In this document: piece after piece, positions 1 through 8,063 of the stretch
Layout: each line of letters begins with the position of its first letter
Position numbering within the stretch: the stretch's first letter is position 1
From: Streptomyces sp. 1222.5
GTDB taxonomy: Bacteria; Actinomycetota; Actinomycetes; Streptomycetales; Streptomycetaceae
Direction: 5' to 3'
Assembly (NCBI RefSeq): GCF_900105245.1
Contig: NZ_FNSZ01000001.1
Span: forward strand, 8,244,001-8,308,000
Length of the DNA stretch: 64,000 nt
The notes under the pieces: model-generated
Told to the model about the DNA's origin: nothing
The model's input: only the letters and a program-made list of their open reading frames with translations
Database searches by the model: none
Position numbers and translations under genes: made by a program

Positions 1-300
1 CACGTCGCTGACGGTGGCGGTGTGGGTGAGCGCGACGGGCGCCCCGCCACCGGGGGAGATCGCGTACAGGTCCTCGACCGGCGCGGTCGCGGTGTAGCGG
101 GCGAAGACGATCGAGTGGTCCGTAGCCGCCCCCGCGTCCGCCGCCCCGCCGAGGGTCAGCGGTACGGCCATGGCGAGCGCCGTGGCCGCGACCGTCGCCC
201 GCAAGCGCCGTGTCGTGCCGCTCGCTCCGGATCCACCGATGCTCCGAATCCTTCCGGCGGGTCTTCCGTCGCGGTGCCGTCGGTACGTCAAGGTGTCCAC
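1..300 (-). CDS. Secreted protein, N-terminal part (beta-propeller-like), cut by the window edge
   Basis: About 100 codons are visible before the gene leaves the window. The GTG start at 300 is preceded by a GGGAGGAG ribosome site six bases upstream. The product has an arginine-rich N-region, then a hydrophobic stretch ending in an Ala-rich cleavage-like region at about residues 35-58, so it is probably exported. The mature part reads SIVFARYTATAP, then EDLYAISPGGGAPVALT. That pattern resembles the first blade of a TolB/PD40-type beta-propeller. The family is inferred from this short stretch only, and the rest of the protein cannot be seen. Confidence 0.55.
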   Translation of the reverse strand, partial: MDTLTYRRHRDGRPAGRIRSIGGSGASGTTRRLRATVAATALAMAVPLTLGGAADAGAATDHSIVFARYTATAPVEDLYAISPGGGAPVALTHTATVSDV

Positions 301-493
301 CCCGTCTCCTCCCGGCGGCCCCCCGCGGGCCGCTCCGGGCGGTAAAGATCCCACCGGGCGGAGCGGCAGGGAAGCGACGGTGCCCGGTGGTACGCGCCCT
401 GTGACAGGTTCCGTACGCCGCTGTCACACGGGACGGGCGCGGCGGCCGTGGGCCGGGCCCGACCAGGTCCACGGAGGGCTGTCCGGACGCCGC

Positions 494-655
494 TCACGTG
501 TCCGCGAGGAGTGGATCGAAGAGGGCTGAGCGGTGCCGGCCCGACATGAACGCGAGGAAGTCGTTGATGAAGGCGCTCCGGCCGTAGGTGCCGTCGGCGG
601 CGTCCATGTCGTGGTGGAAGGCGGTGCGGAACAGAGTGCGGCCAGAGGCGGAGGG
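494..655 (-). pseudogene. 3' remnant of an unrecognised gene
   Basis: On the minus strand a frame of about 52 codons ends in TGA at 494-496 and reads protein-like: GRTLFRTAFHHDMDAADG, then YGRSAFINDFLAFMSGRHR, then SALFDPLLADT. A stop closes the frame just upstream and no start codon or ribosome site fits, so it looks like the tail of a gene that lost its 5' part. I do not recognise the family. The flanking stretches 301-493 and 656-903 show no gene. Confidence 0.3.
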
Positions 656-903
656 CTGCCGTCACTGTGCCGAAATGCACCGTTCGCGCCCCCTGTCACG
701 CTGACGACCTCACCCAGAGCAGCGTGATCCGACGGGCCGTGGGAGTTCCCCCGTTCACCCCTGGAACAGCAGTCCGGGCCGGTGTCCTCGCCCCGCCGCC
801 CGGGCCATGCGGAACGATCCGGCCGCATTCGGCGATCATGATCCGTGTGACACGGGGTAGGCACGGCCGGTGAATCGTGAACCATTCGAAGAACGGAGGC
901 ACT

Positions 904-1908
904 GTGCCGACACCGAACCCGCTCGAACCGACCGGTCCCGTCGCCGCCGACAGGCTCGCCGTCGCGTGGCCGGGCTGGATGCGTGAGCACGCCGCGGCCT
1001 GGGTCGAAGTCCCGCTGCGCATCGCGCTCATCGTGGTCGTCCTGGCCGTCGTCCGCTCGGTCGCCAAGCGGGCGATCACGCGTGTCGTCCAGCACATCCT
1101 GGAGCCCTCGGGCGGCGACGGCGCTGCACGGCGGCCGCGTTCGGACCATGGGGTCGCCGTCCTCCACCGCGACCGCTCCCGCGCCCGGCAGCGACGTGAG
1201 CAGCGGGCCCGCACCATCGGCTCCGTGCTCAGCAGCGCGGTGACCATCGTGCTGTTCCTGATCGGGACGGCCATGATCCTCGATCAGGTCGGCATCGCCC
1301 TGGGGCCCCTCCTGGCCAGCGCCGGCGTGGTCGGCCTGGCGATCGGCTTCGGTGCGCAGAGCCTCGTCGCCGACTACCTGTCCGGGCTGCTCATCATGAT
1401 CGAGGACCAGTACGGAGTCGGTGACTCGGTCGATCTGGGCGAAGCCGTGGGAGAGGTCGAACACGTCGGTATGCGGTTGACCCATGTGCGTGACCTCAAC
1501 GGCGGTCTGTGGCACATCCGCAACGGCGAGATCCTGCGCGTCCGCAACGACAGCCAGGACTGGGCCCGCGCCGTCCTGGACGTCGCCGTGGCCTACAACG
1601 CCAACCTCGACGACGTCTACCGCGTGCTGGAGGAGGCGGGACGCGCCGTGCGCCAGGACCCCGCCTTCACCGACCTGCTGCTCGAGGACCCCACCGTGTG
1701 GGGCGTGCAGTCACTGGACGCCGACGGGGTGGTCGTCCGTATCGCGGCCAGGACCGTCCCCCTGCAGCAGTGGGCCGTCACCCGCGAACTGCGCCGCCGG
1801 GCCAAGGACGCCCTCGACGCCGCCGAGATCGACATCCCGTTCCCGCAGCGCACCATCTGGCTGCGCACCGACGACTCCGCGGACGAGGGCGTGTCGCCCA
1901 CGCGCTGA
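904..1908 (+). CDS. MscS-family mechanosensitive ion channel
   Basis: A 334-residue small-conductance mechanosensitive channel that would release solutes on osmotic downshock. Hydrophobic segments lie near residues 37-53, 110-130 and 135-160. The pore-lining helix and its continuation are recognisable as GVVGLAIGFGAQSLVADYLSG, followed by the beta domain beginning IMIEDQYGVGDSVDL and a soluble alpha/beta C-terminal domain. I chose GTG 904 because GGAGG lies at 895-899. An in-frame GTG at 877 would add nine residues without a ribosome site. The segment between helices 1 and 2 is basic and rich in Arg. No operon partner is visible. Confidence 0.9.
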   Translation: MPTPNPLEPTGPVAADRLAVAWPGWMREHAAAWVEVPLRIALIVVVLAVVRSVAKRAITRVVQHILEPSGGDGAARRPRSDHGVAVLHRDRSRARQRREQRARTIGSVLSSAVTIVLFLIGTAMILDQVGIALGPLLASAGVVGLAIGFGAQSLVADYLSGLLIMIEDQYGVGDSVDLGEAVGEVEHVGMRLTHVRDLNGGLWHIRNGEILRVRNDSQDWARAVLDVAVAYNANLDDVYRVLEEAGRAVRQDPAFTDLLLEDPTVWGVQSLDADGVVVRIAARTVPLQQWAVTRELRRRAKDALDAAEIDIPFPQRTIWLRTDDSADEGVSPTR

Positions 1909-2013
1909 GGGCGCGCCCGTTCCCGCACATCCCCTGAGCGGGGTGGCCGTCGGTGCCCGGTCGTAGGCGGTCCGCCGGGTCCCACCCCCTCGCCGCTCGC
2001 GGACAGGGAGAGG

Positions 2014-2952
2014 TCAGCTCCGACCGTCTTCCGTCCACGGGCGGAGCTTCTCCGGATTGCGGACCGCCCAGATGCGGGTGATGCGGTCGCCGGTGAGGTC
2101 GAAGGCCGCCACGGTCACGGTGACGCCCGAGCGCTGGGCGACCAGGCCGGGCCGGCCGTTGACCGTCCGCTCCAGGAGCGTCAGCCCGGGGGCGAGGGTG
2201 GCGATGTGGATCAGGTACTGGGCGATGCGGTCGCTGCCCTCGACCGGGCGGCGGACGGCGCCGACCATCCCGCCGCCGTCGGCGGCCATCGTGGCGTCCG
2301 GGTCGAGGAGGCCCACCAGGGCCTCCATGTCCCGTGCCTCCCACGCCTGCTTGAAGAGCCGCACGAGACCGGCCTGCCCGGCCTTCGGGACCGCCGGTGC
2401 CTGTGCGGCGCGAACACGGCGGCGGGCGGAGGACGCCAGCTGCCGGCAGGCCGCGGGGGTACGGCCGACGATCTCGGCGATCTCGGCGAAGGAGTACCGG
2501 AAGACGTCGTGGAGGACGAACGCCACACGTTCGGCCGGCGTCATCGACTCCAGCACGACGAGGAAGGCCATGTCGACCGACTCGTCCAGGGTGATCCGGT
2601 CCGCCGGGTCGGCCCCGTCGCCGCCCGCCGGCCCGCTGATCCACTCCGTACGGTCGGGCAGCGGCTCGGGTATCCACTCGCCGACGTAGCGCTCGCGCCG
2701 GACCCGCGCCGAGCCGAGCAGGTCCAGGCAGACACGGCCGGCCACCGTCGTCAGCCAGGCGCCGGGCGACCGGACGGCCTCCTGCTGCTGCCGTGACATC
2801 GCGTACCAGCGGGCGTAGGCCTCCTGCACCGCGTCCTCGGCCTCGGTCAGTGAACCGAGCAGCCGATAGGCGACGTTGACCAATTGGCGCCGCTCCCCGA
2901 CGGCCGTCCCCGGCCCGGATCCGTCGTGCCCCTGCTCGGGTGGGGTGCTCAT
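2014..2952 (-). CDS. sigJ: ECF41 (SigJ-type) RNA polymerase sigma factor with SnoaL-like C-terminal domain
   Basis: A 312-residue extracytoplasmic-function sigma factor. Region 2 starts near residue 25 (VNVAYRLLGSLTEAEDAVQE) and region 4 lies near residues 130-180 (TPAERVAFVLHDVFRYSFAE, then IAEIVGRTPAACRQLASSAR). It continues into a SnoaL-like C-terminal extension that in ECF41 factors acts as a built-in regulator. The ECF41 signatures are all present in variant form: GEWIPEP in the linker, ADGGGMV in the extension and NPEKL near the end. It is divergent from a membrane-protein gene 85 bases away. Classic ECF41 loci instead carry a carboxymuconolactone decarboxylase, oxidoreductase or epimerase, and none is seen here. 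No separate anti-sigma gene is adjacent. Confidence 0.92.
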   Translation of the reverse strand: MSTPPEQGHDGSGPGTAVGERRQLVNVAYRLLGSLTEAEDAVQEAYARWYAMSRQQQEAVRSPGAWLTTVAGRVCLDLLGSARVRRERYVGEWIPEPLPDRTEWISGPAGGDGADPADRITLDESVDMAFLVVLESMTPAERVAFVLHDVFRYSFAEIAEIVGRTPAACRQLASSARRRVRAAQAPAVPKAGQAGLVRLFKQAWEARDMEALVGLLDPDATMAADGGGMVGAVRRPVEGSDRIAQYLIHIATLAPGLTLLERTVNGRPGLVAQRSGVTVTVAAFDLTGDRITRIWAVRNPEKLRPWTEDGRS

Positions 2953-3037
2953 GTCGCCTCACATTTTCCGGGCCTGCGTCGTCGGACCACCGAGACACTA
3001 CCGATCACCGCCGTGAGGCAGAGAAGGGGACCACGCC

Positions 3038-3445
3038 ATGGCCATCACCCGGACTACGGCCGAACAGCGCGGCCTTACGTTCCTTCAGGTCGCGATCGCC
3101 CTGCAGACCTTGTGCATCTTCTTCCAGGCGGTCACCGCCGGAGTGCTGCTCTCCTCGTCCCACGGAGAGGTGCTGCACGGTGTCGGGGCGCGCGTGATGT
3201 ACGGCGCGTCGATGCTGTACGTGCTTGCCGCGGTCCTGGCGTGGAAGCCGGGCGGAGGGTCGCCCCGTCCCGTCCTGCACGCCTCCGGCTTCCTCGTACT
3301 CGCCTCCGTGCAGGTGGTGTTGGGCATAGCGCACATGCCGTCGCTCCATGTGCCGCTGGGAGTCACGATGTTCGCCCTGAGCGTGCTGGCGCTCGGGCAG
3401 GCACTCGCCGCCCGGTTGCCCGGGCGCGCGGGGGACAGGCCGTAG
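3038..3445 (+). CDS. Small four-helix integral membrane protein
   Basis: A 135-residue protein with four predicted membrane helices, at about residues 15-40, 50-70, 78-98 and 102-122. It has a short basic N-terminus and an Arg-rich tail. The ATG at 3038 has a purine-rich GAGAAGGGGACC upstream. I do not recognise a catalytic motif. Its divergent position, 85 bases from the ECF41 sigma gene, suggests that it may be a target or a partner of that sigma factor, which is inference from position only. It could also be a DoxX-like or similar small membrane protein. Confidence 0.75.
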   Translation: MAITRTTAEQRGLTFLQVAIALQTLCIFFQAVTAGVLLSSSHGEVLHGVGARVMYGASMLYVLAAVLAWKPGGGSPRPVLHASGFLVLASVQVVLGIAHMPSLHVPLGVTMFALSVLALGQALAARLPGRAGDRP

Positions 3446-3503
3446 CCCCCCGAGCGACGGACGGGCCAGGCATACGGCGGTGACCTCGGGATACCCGCCT
3501 CTC

Positions 3504-4052
3504 ATGAGGATTCCGGCGGGTTTGTACGACGCTGATCGGTCGCTGGCCAAACAGGCTGCCGCACACATTCCCCCTGATGTCGGCAGGGTGTTGTCGGCGG
3601 TGGAGGAAGCCGCCGAGAGCACGAAGCTGTGGTGGGGCGCCGCCGTCGCGATGGCATGGCTGGGCGGGCGGCGCGGCCGCAGGGCGGCGGTGACCGGCCT
3701 GACCGCCCTGCTCCTCGGCCAGCTCGTCGCGAACGGCCTGGGCAAGCGGCTGGCCGACCGGCCTCGGCCGCCGAAGGAATGGTTCCCCCACGACGAGGTG
3801 GACGACCGCCCCGACTCGTCGTCGTTCCCGTCCGGTCACACCGCGGCCGCCGTGGCCTTCACGGCGGCCGTGGCGTCGGCCTGGCCCGCCGCCGGGGCCG
3901 TATGTGCGCTGCCGGCCGCCCTGGTCGCGCTCGAACGGGTGCAGAGCGGTGCGCACTATCCGACCGACGTCGCCGGCGGTGCCGTCATCGGCCTGGCCGG
4001 CGCCTGGCTCACGCATCGAGCTCCGCGTCCGACAGCGCGCCACCGGGCCTAG
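3504..4052 (+). CDS. PAP2-superfamily phosphatase (membrane lipid phosphatase)
   Basis: A 182-residue type-2 phosphatidic-acid phosphatase-like enzyme that would dephosphorylate lipid phosphates or pyrophosphates at the membrane. All three PAP2 signatures are readable: KRLADRPRP (K-x6-RP), SSFPSGHTA with the catalytic His, and RVQSGAHYPTD (R-x5-H-x3-D). Three to four hydrophobic segments separate them. The start is uncertain: ATG 3504 gives the usual short N-terminus, GTG 3480 would add eight residues, and neither has a clear ribosome site. Substrate candidates are phosphatidate, undecaprenyl pyrophosphate and inositol-lipid phosphates. The sequence does not decide between them. Confidence 0.88.
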   Translation: MRIPAGLYDADRSLAKQAAAHIPPDVGRVLSAVEEAAESTKLWWGAAVAMAWLGGRRGRRAAVTGLTALLLGQLVANGLGKRLADRPRPPKEWFPHDEVDDRPDSSSFPSGHTAAAVAFTAAVASAWPAAGAVCALPAALVALERVQSGAHYPTDVAGGAVIGLAGAWLTHRAPRPTARHRA

Positions 4053-4238
4053 GGCGGCCACCCACCCCCTCGCGCGGACCTTCCGGCACGCCGGTCGAGT
4101 CCCGCATCGGGCTTCCGTCCCGTCCGGGACGCCGAGCGACGATTGACTCGCCCGTTCGGGGTACTCGCGCGCTCGTCGGACGGCCGGGCGAGGGTTCCAG
4201 CCCGGCCTGCGGAATCACAGAGGAACGGAGGTGACGCC

Positions 4239-4676
4239 GTGTCGACCACGCAGCCGCACGACACCGCATCCGAAGGCAGTGTGGACCGCTCAGGTCAGGA
4301 GCCGGTGGGCGAGTTGGTGCAGCGGGCGTCGCAGCAGCTGACGGAGCTGGTGCGGGGTGAGCTGAGGCTGGCGCAGGCGGAGATGAAGGAGAAGGGCAAG
4401 CGTTACGGCAAGGGGGGTGGCCTGTTCGGCGGCGCCGGCGTCGTCGGCTTCCTGATGCTGGAAGCGCTGGTCGCCACCGCCATCGCCGCGCTGGCGGTGC
4501 CGTTGCCGGTGTGGGCGGCGGCACTGATCGTCACCGCGGTGCTGGGTGTGATCGCCGCGGTGATGGCCATGAGCGGAAAGAAGCAGGTCGACCAGGCCGC
4601 GCCGCCCGCGCCCGAGAAGACCGTCGAGAACGTGAAGGCCGATGTGGCCACGATCAAGGAGAGTGCGCACCGATGA
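4239..4676 (+). CDS. Phage-holin-family (Actinobacterial holin-X, DUF1469) membrane protein
   Basis: A 145-residue protein. The first 55 residues are soluble and amphipathic (PVGELVQRASQQLTELVRGE, then LRLAQAEMKEKGKRYG). Two tightly spaced membrane helices follow at about residues 60-85 and 88-110, then a charged tail. This is the layout of the actinobacterial holin-X family, which is chromosomal and not by itself evidence of a prophage. GTG 4239 is preceded by GGAGGTGA at a good distance. The stop overlaps the ATG of the DUF3618 gene (ATGA), so the two are translationally coupled. The pair is common in Streptomyces and may influence envelope or membrane shape. Its function is unproven. Confidence 0.85.
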   Translation: MSTTQPHDTASEGSVDRSGQEPVGELVQRASQQLTELVRGELRLAQAEMKEKGKRYGKGGGLFGGAGVVGFLMLEALVATAIAALAVPLPVWAAALIVTAVLGVIAAVMAMSGKKQVDQAAPPAPEKTVENVKADVATIKESAHR

Positions 4677-5152
4677 CCCAGCCGCCCCACGACGAGCCCT
4701 CGGCCTCCAGCCCCGAGGAACTGCGCGAGCAGGTCGAGCAGACCCGGACCGAACTCGGGCAGACCGTCGAAGCGCTCGCTGCCAAGGCCGACGTCAAGGC
4801 GCGCACGCAGGAGAAAGCCGCCGAGGTCAAGGAACAGGTCGCCACGAAGGCAGGCGAGTTGAAGGTGCAGGCCGCACTCAAGGCCGGTGAACTGAAGGCC
4901 AAGGCTGCCGACTTGGCGCAGCAGGCGCAGGACAGTCTGCCCGACCCGGTGAAGGACAAGGCCTCCCGCGCGGCGGAGCAGGCCCGGACGAAGGCGGCCC
5001 GGGCCGGTCAGCTGTGGGAGGAGAAGGCACCCGAACCGGTACGGCAGAAGACGGCCCGGGGCGCACGCGCGGCGCGGGACAACCGCAACGTGCTGCTCGC
5101 GGCCGCCGGCGTGGCCGCCGTGGTGTGGCTGGCCTGCCGCCGGAAGGGATGA
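4673..5152 (+). CDS. DUF3618 family protein, alanine/lysine-rich coiled coil with C-terminal membrane anchor
   Basis: A 159-residue protein. The N-terminal DUF3618 signature SSPEELREQVEQTRTELGQT lies at about residues 12-31. A long Ala/Lys/Glu-rich helical repeat follows (AAKADVKARTQEKAAEVKEQ and similar 11-residue-like periods) to about residue 135. A single C-terminal membrane helix (NVLLAAAGVAAVVWLAC) ends in RRKG. The ATG overlaps the stop of the holin-X gene by four bases. The shape suggests a membrane-tethered rod facing the cytoplasm, partner of the holin-X protein. No enzymatic motif is present. Confidence 0.88.
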   Translation: MTQPPHDEPSASSPEELREQVEQTRTELGQTVEALAAKADVKARTQEKAAEVKEQVATKAGELKVQAALKAGELKAKAADLAQQAQDSLPDPVKDKASRAAEQARTKAARAGQLWEEKAPEPVRQKTARGARAARDNRNVLLAAAGVAAVVWLACRRKG

Positions 5153-5266
5153 GCCGGCCGCGGGCGACCCGTCTCGCCCGCGGCCCGGTCGGCCGGCCCC
5201 GGCGTTCCCCGCCATGGCCGGCGCGCACAGGAATGGAGGAGGGCCGGCAGGGATACCCGCATCTGA

Positions 5267-5346
5267 CGGGTACGGACACCCGGCCCTCCCACCTGGCCGG
5301 TACGGATCCCGGCCCTCGTGTCCTGCCGGTACCGACACCCGGCCCT
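5267..5346. repeat. Three imperfect direct repeats of about 20 bp, 29-bp period
   Basis: The unit reads approximately GCCGGTACGGACACCCGGCC followed by CT. Copies begin at 5267, 5296 and 5325, so the period is 29 bases, and each copy differs at one to three positions. Each unit contains the inner palindrome-like GGTACCG or GGTACGG. The array sits in the 230-base gap before the small membrane-protein gene at 5385. It could be a protein-binding array or decayed coding repeats. Confidence 0.6.
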
Positions 5347-5384
5347 GCCCCTGCGATCAGCACCCGACGAAAGACGCCCACCTC

Positions 5385-5657
5385 ATGTCCGATCAGCAAG
5401 CCTCCACCGCTCTGATGGCCGCAGCGGTCGTCGCCGTCGTCCTGGTCGCCCGCGCCGCGGCCCTCCACCAGGGCGGCCTGAGCCCCACCGCCCGCGCCGT
5501 CCGGCGGCTGCGCCGCCGCCTCACCTCCGGCACGGTGCACGGCGCGCCGTCCGCGGCCGGAGTCCCGGACGACGCCTTCTCCCCGGTGCTGGAGGCGGAA
5601 CAGCACGTGTACGGCTACTGGCAGCAGGTCCGGACGCGTCCGGAGCCGCCCGAGTGA
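5385..5657 (+). CDS. Small single-helix membrane protein, unknown function
   Basis: A 90-residue protein with an N-terminal hydrophobic segment at about residues 9-27 (ALMAAAVVAVVLVARAAAL). An arginine-rich stretch follows (ARAVRRLRRRLTSGT), then an acidic-to-polar tail containing AFSPVLEAEQHVYGYWQQV. No known motif was recognised. ATG 5385 lacks a strong ribosome site. Codon position GC and the protein-like tail favour a real gene. It follows the DUF3618 gene on the same strand after 230 bases that include the three direct repeats. Confidence 0.55.
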   Translation: MSDQQASTALMAAAVVAVVLVARAAALHQGGLSPTARAVRRLRRRLTSGTVHGAPSAAGVPDDAFSPVLEAEQHVYGYWQQVRTRPEPPE

Positions 5658-5686
5658 CACCGACGGCCCGGGGAACCCGTGCGGCC

Positions 5687-6165
5687 ATGGCTGTCGACCA
5701 CACCCGAGCACCCGTTCTCGAAGCGCTCGTCGAGTACGGTCGCACTCGGCAGACGTCGTTCAGCCCACCCGGACACAAACAGGCACGCGGCGCCGATCCC
5801 TCCTGCGGGAGATCCTCGGTGACGGCGTCTTCCTCGGCGACGTCCTGGCCTCGGGCGGTCCGGACGACCGGCTCACCCGTGGACGGGTGCTGGAACGGGC
5901 CGAGAAGCTGCTGGCGGATGCCGTCCACGCCGAGCGTTCTTCGGGCCGGCGGAGCACGTGCCGACGGCCGCGGCCGCGGGGCGCGTGGCAGCGGAGATGA
6001 TCACGCCCTACCCCCCCGGGGATTCCCGCCGTACTGCCCGGTGAACGCCTCACGGAACCGGTGCTGTGCTGTCCGTCCACCGGGCGGCAGGCGGGCATGA
6101 ACCTGCCCGACGCCGGTTCCCCGGACCTCGAGACGATCAGGGTGGCCGCACCGGCGGCCGACTGA
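5687..6165 (+). pseudogene. Orn/Lys/Arg decarboxylase (PLP-dependent) with large internal deletion and frameshifts
   Basis: The 5' end reads as the family's N-terminus: DHTRAPVLEALVEYGRTRQ, then TSFSPPGHKQARGADP from ATG 5687. After a frameshift near 5803 it continues as ILGDGVFLGDVLASGGPDDR, then LTRGRVLERAEKLLADA. The 3' end, in other frames, reads HVPTAAAAGRVAAEMITPYP, then GIPAVLPGERLTEPVLC and AGMNLPDAGSPDLETIRVA, with TGA at 6163-6165. These are the extreme ends of a protein usually near 480-500 residues. About 300 central residues, including the PLP-lysine region, are missing around 5935-5945. At least two frame changes confirm inactivation. Confidence 0.8.
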
Positions 6166-6235
6166 CACGGTCGGACGAGTCCGCGGGCGCCGCGGAGCGG
6201 GGAGGCGGCCGGGGGACCGGCTGCCTCCCCTGTGG

Positions 6236-6985
6236 TCAGGCCGGCATTCGCAGCAGAGCGAGGGGTGCGGAGGTCGGCTGCTCGGATCCCCCGGCCGGCT
6301 CGACGGTGATGCCGACGCCCGAGGCCCGGCCGACCGCTCCCTCCATGAGGACGGCCTGACTGCTGCGGCCGGGGTTCATCAGCCCGGCCGAGCGCATCTT
6401 CCCGCCGTCGGCGAACCACAGTTGGTACACCTTGCCGTGCGGCGGGGCCGGCATGCGCGAGGCGACGAACACGGCCTCATCGCGTCCGGCGGACACCACC
6501 AGCGTTCCCGCGCCTCCGGCCACCTTCGCCGAGCGGCTCCGGGCATCGGGAGCCGCCAGCACACGGGCCAGCTCGTCGGCGTGCCGCTGCGCCCGGACCA
6601 CCTGCCGGTGCGCGTCCTGGGCGCGTTCGTACTGCCATGCGGCGGTGCCACCGAACGCGACCGCGGCGGCGACGCTCGCGGCCAGCGCCCACCGGGCCGG
6701 CCCGCGCCACCGCGGCACCAGGCGGCGGACCTGCTCGGCCCGGGCGACGTCGGGGTCCACCTGGCGCACGGTGGTGACGCGGCCGAGAACCTGATCCCGC
6801 ATGGCGCGGTGGACCGGCGTGGTGGCCGCCAGGGCCAGGCGTGCCGCTGTCGCGGTGAACTCGGCGATCTCCTGCTCGCACGCCTCGCAGCCGGTGAGAT
6901 GGTGCTCGAAGGCGGCGCGCTCGTCGTCGGGCAGCGCGTGCAGGGCGTAGGCGCCGGTGAGACTGTGCAGATCGGTGACGCTCAT
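6236..6985 (-). CDS. rskA: Anti-sigma-K factor RskA-like membrane protein
   Basis: A 249-residue membrane anti-sigma factor. The cytoplasmic N-terminal part carries a zinc-binding anti-sigma signature, EHHLTGCEACEQEI (H-x3-C-x2-C), near residues 27-40. A single membrane helix lies near 95-115 (WALAASVAAAVAFGGTAAW). The extracytoplasmic RskA domain includes PPHGKVYQLWFADGG and ends in a beta-rich tail. It would hold SigK at the membrane until released, in other species by regulated proteolysis. Its ATG overlaps the sigK stop by four bases, which is the usual sigK-rskA coupling. Confidence 0.93.
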   Translation of the reverse strand: MSVTDLHSLTGAYALHALPDDERAAFEHHLTGCEACEQEIAEFTATAARLALAATTPVHRAMRDQVLGRVTTVRQVDPDVARAEQVRRLVPRWRGPARWALAASVAAAVAFGGTAAWQYERAQDAHRQVVRAQRHADELARVLAAPDARSRSAKVAGGAGTLVVSAGRDEAVFVASRMPAPPHGKVYQLWFADGGKMRSAGLMNPGRSSQAVLMEGAVGRASGVGITVEPAGGSEQPTSAPLALLRMPA

Positions 6986-7566
6986 GCGGTCACCCCCAGG
7001 CAGTCGCGGAGCCGGATGAGACCGTCCCGCAGGCGGGTCTTGACCGTACCCAGCGGCAGCGCCAGCGCCTCGGCGACCTGCCGGTAGGTGAGCCCCTGGT
7101 AGTAGGCCAGGGTGACGGACTGGCGCTGCAGCTCGGTCAGGGTGCGCAGGCAGCGGCGTACCTGCTCCTGCTCCAGGCGGCTCTCGACCTGCTCGGTCAC
7201 CTCGTCGTAAGCCGGTGTCCGCTCCAGCAGGGCGGCCTTGGTGTCGCGTGCGGCGGCGGCCTCGACCGAGCGGACCCGGTCCACCGCCCGCTGGTGCGCC
7301 ACGGTCAGGATCCAGTTGATGGCCGACCCGCGCTCGGCTCGGTAGCGGGGAGCGGTGCGCCACACCTCGACCAGGACGTCCTGGGCGACCTCTTCCGACT
7401 GTGCCTGGTCGCGCAGGACCGCGCGGACGACTCCGAGGACGGAGCCGGCCACCGCGTCGTAGAGCGCGGCGAACGCCTCGTGGTCGCCCAGGGCCACCTC
7501 CCGCAGCAGTTGTTGCAGATCAGGCCCGGGAGAGGGCTTCCTGCCGATGAACACGGCTTCCTTCAC
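6982..7566 (-). CDS. sigK: ECF sigma factor SigK-like
   Basis: A 194-residue ECF sigma factor. Region 2 (DHEAFAALYDAVAGSVLGV, then QSEEVAQDVLVEVWRTA) spans about residues 28-85. Region 4 (LTELQRQSVTLAYYQGLTYR, then QVAEALALPLGTVKTRLRD) spans 135-185. The start is GTG 7566, preceded by GAGAGGAA at ribosome-site distance. An upstream extension of the same frame is only the open remnant of the csbD gene. It is co-transcribed with the anti-sigma gene, which it overlaps by four bases. SigK-type factors respond to envelope or redox signals through RskA. The inducing signal here is unknown. Confidence 0.93.
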   Translation of the reverse strand: MKEAVFIGRKPSPGPDLQQLLREVALGDHEAFAALYDAVAGSVLGVVRAVLRDQAQSEEVAQDVLVEVWRTAPRYRAERGSAINWILTVAHQRAVDRVRSVEAAAARDTKAALLERTPAYDEVTEQVESRLEQEQVRRCLRTLTELQRQSVTLAYYQGLTYRQVAEALALPLGTVKTRLRDGLIRLRDCLGVTA

Positions 7567-7739
7567 AACGTTCCTCTCACGGGTGCGACAAGCCACAACA
7601 TGCCCGCGTAATCCGGTACCAGGCGCCGCCCGGATTGGTCCGTCGGGAATCGTCCTCCTGGTGCCGCGCCGGAGGAGGTCACACGGCATGCGACGGGGGC
7701 GGCCCCGATGCTCGGAGCCGCCCCCGTGGCGCACGGGAA

Positions 7740-7909
7740 TCCGCCGGTGGCCGACGCCCTTGGCCGACTCCTTCGCTTCACGGACCCTGCCCGCGGCCCC
7801 GGCCGCGCGTCCCTTGGCAGTCAGCGCCTCGTTGCCCGTGGCGCGTCCGGCTTGCCTGGGCGGCCTCGCCGACTGCCTGCTCGGCCTTGGCCCGGACCTT
7901 CTCAAGGCA
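7740..7909 (-). pseudogene. Frameshifted CsbD-family stress protein
   Basis: Two minus-strand frames together give a CsbD-like protein: LEKVRAKAEQAVGEAAQ in one frame, then GRATGNEALTAKGRAAGAAG and RVREAKESAKGVGHRR in another. The frame changes near 7857. CsbD proteins are about 55-65 residue, highly charged general-stress proteins. The intact pattern of K/E-rich helix, GNEALTAKG and REAKE is evident. The only nearby ATG, at 7908-7910, leads at once to a stop, so the start is disturbed too. The second frame runs without a stop toward sigK. This is either a pseudogene or two sequencing errors. Confidence 0.65.
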
Positions 7910-8063
7910 TGATCCACGCCCGCGGAGGTGTGGCACGCGGGATGCGGGAGAAAGGGGAACAGCGCGACCCACCCCCATGCCCCGCGTCCCGTGAAAATAA
8001 CTCATATTTTGTGTGCTTGTAGGGGCGAAGTAAGGGCATTCGGTGGCCAGGAGGTTGATAACA

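Noticed and set aside
4239..5152. Prophage signal from the holin-family gene
   Set aside because: The holin-X/DUF3618 pair is a normal chromosomal actinobacterial pair. No other phage genes are nearby.
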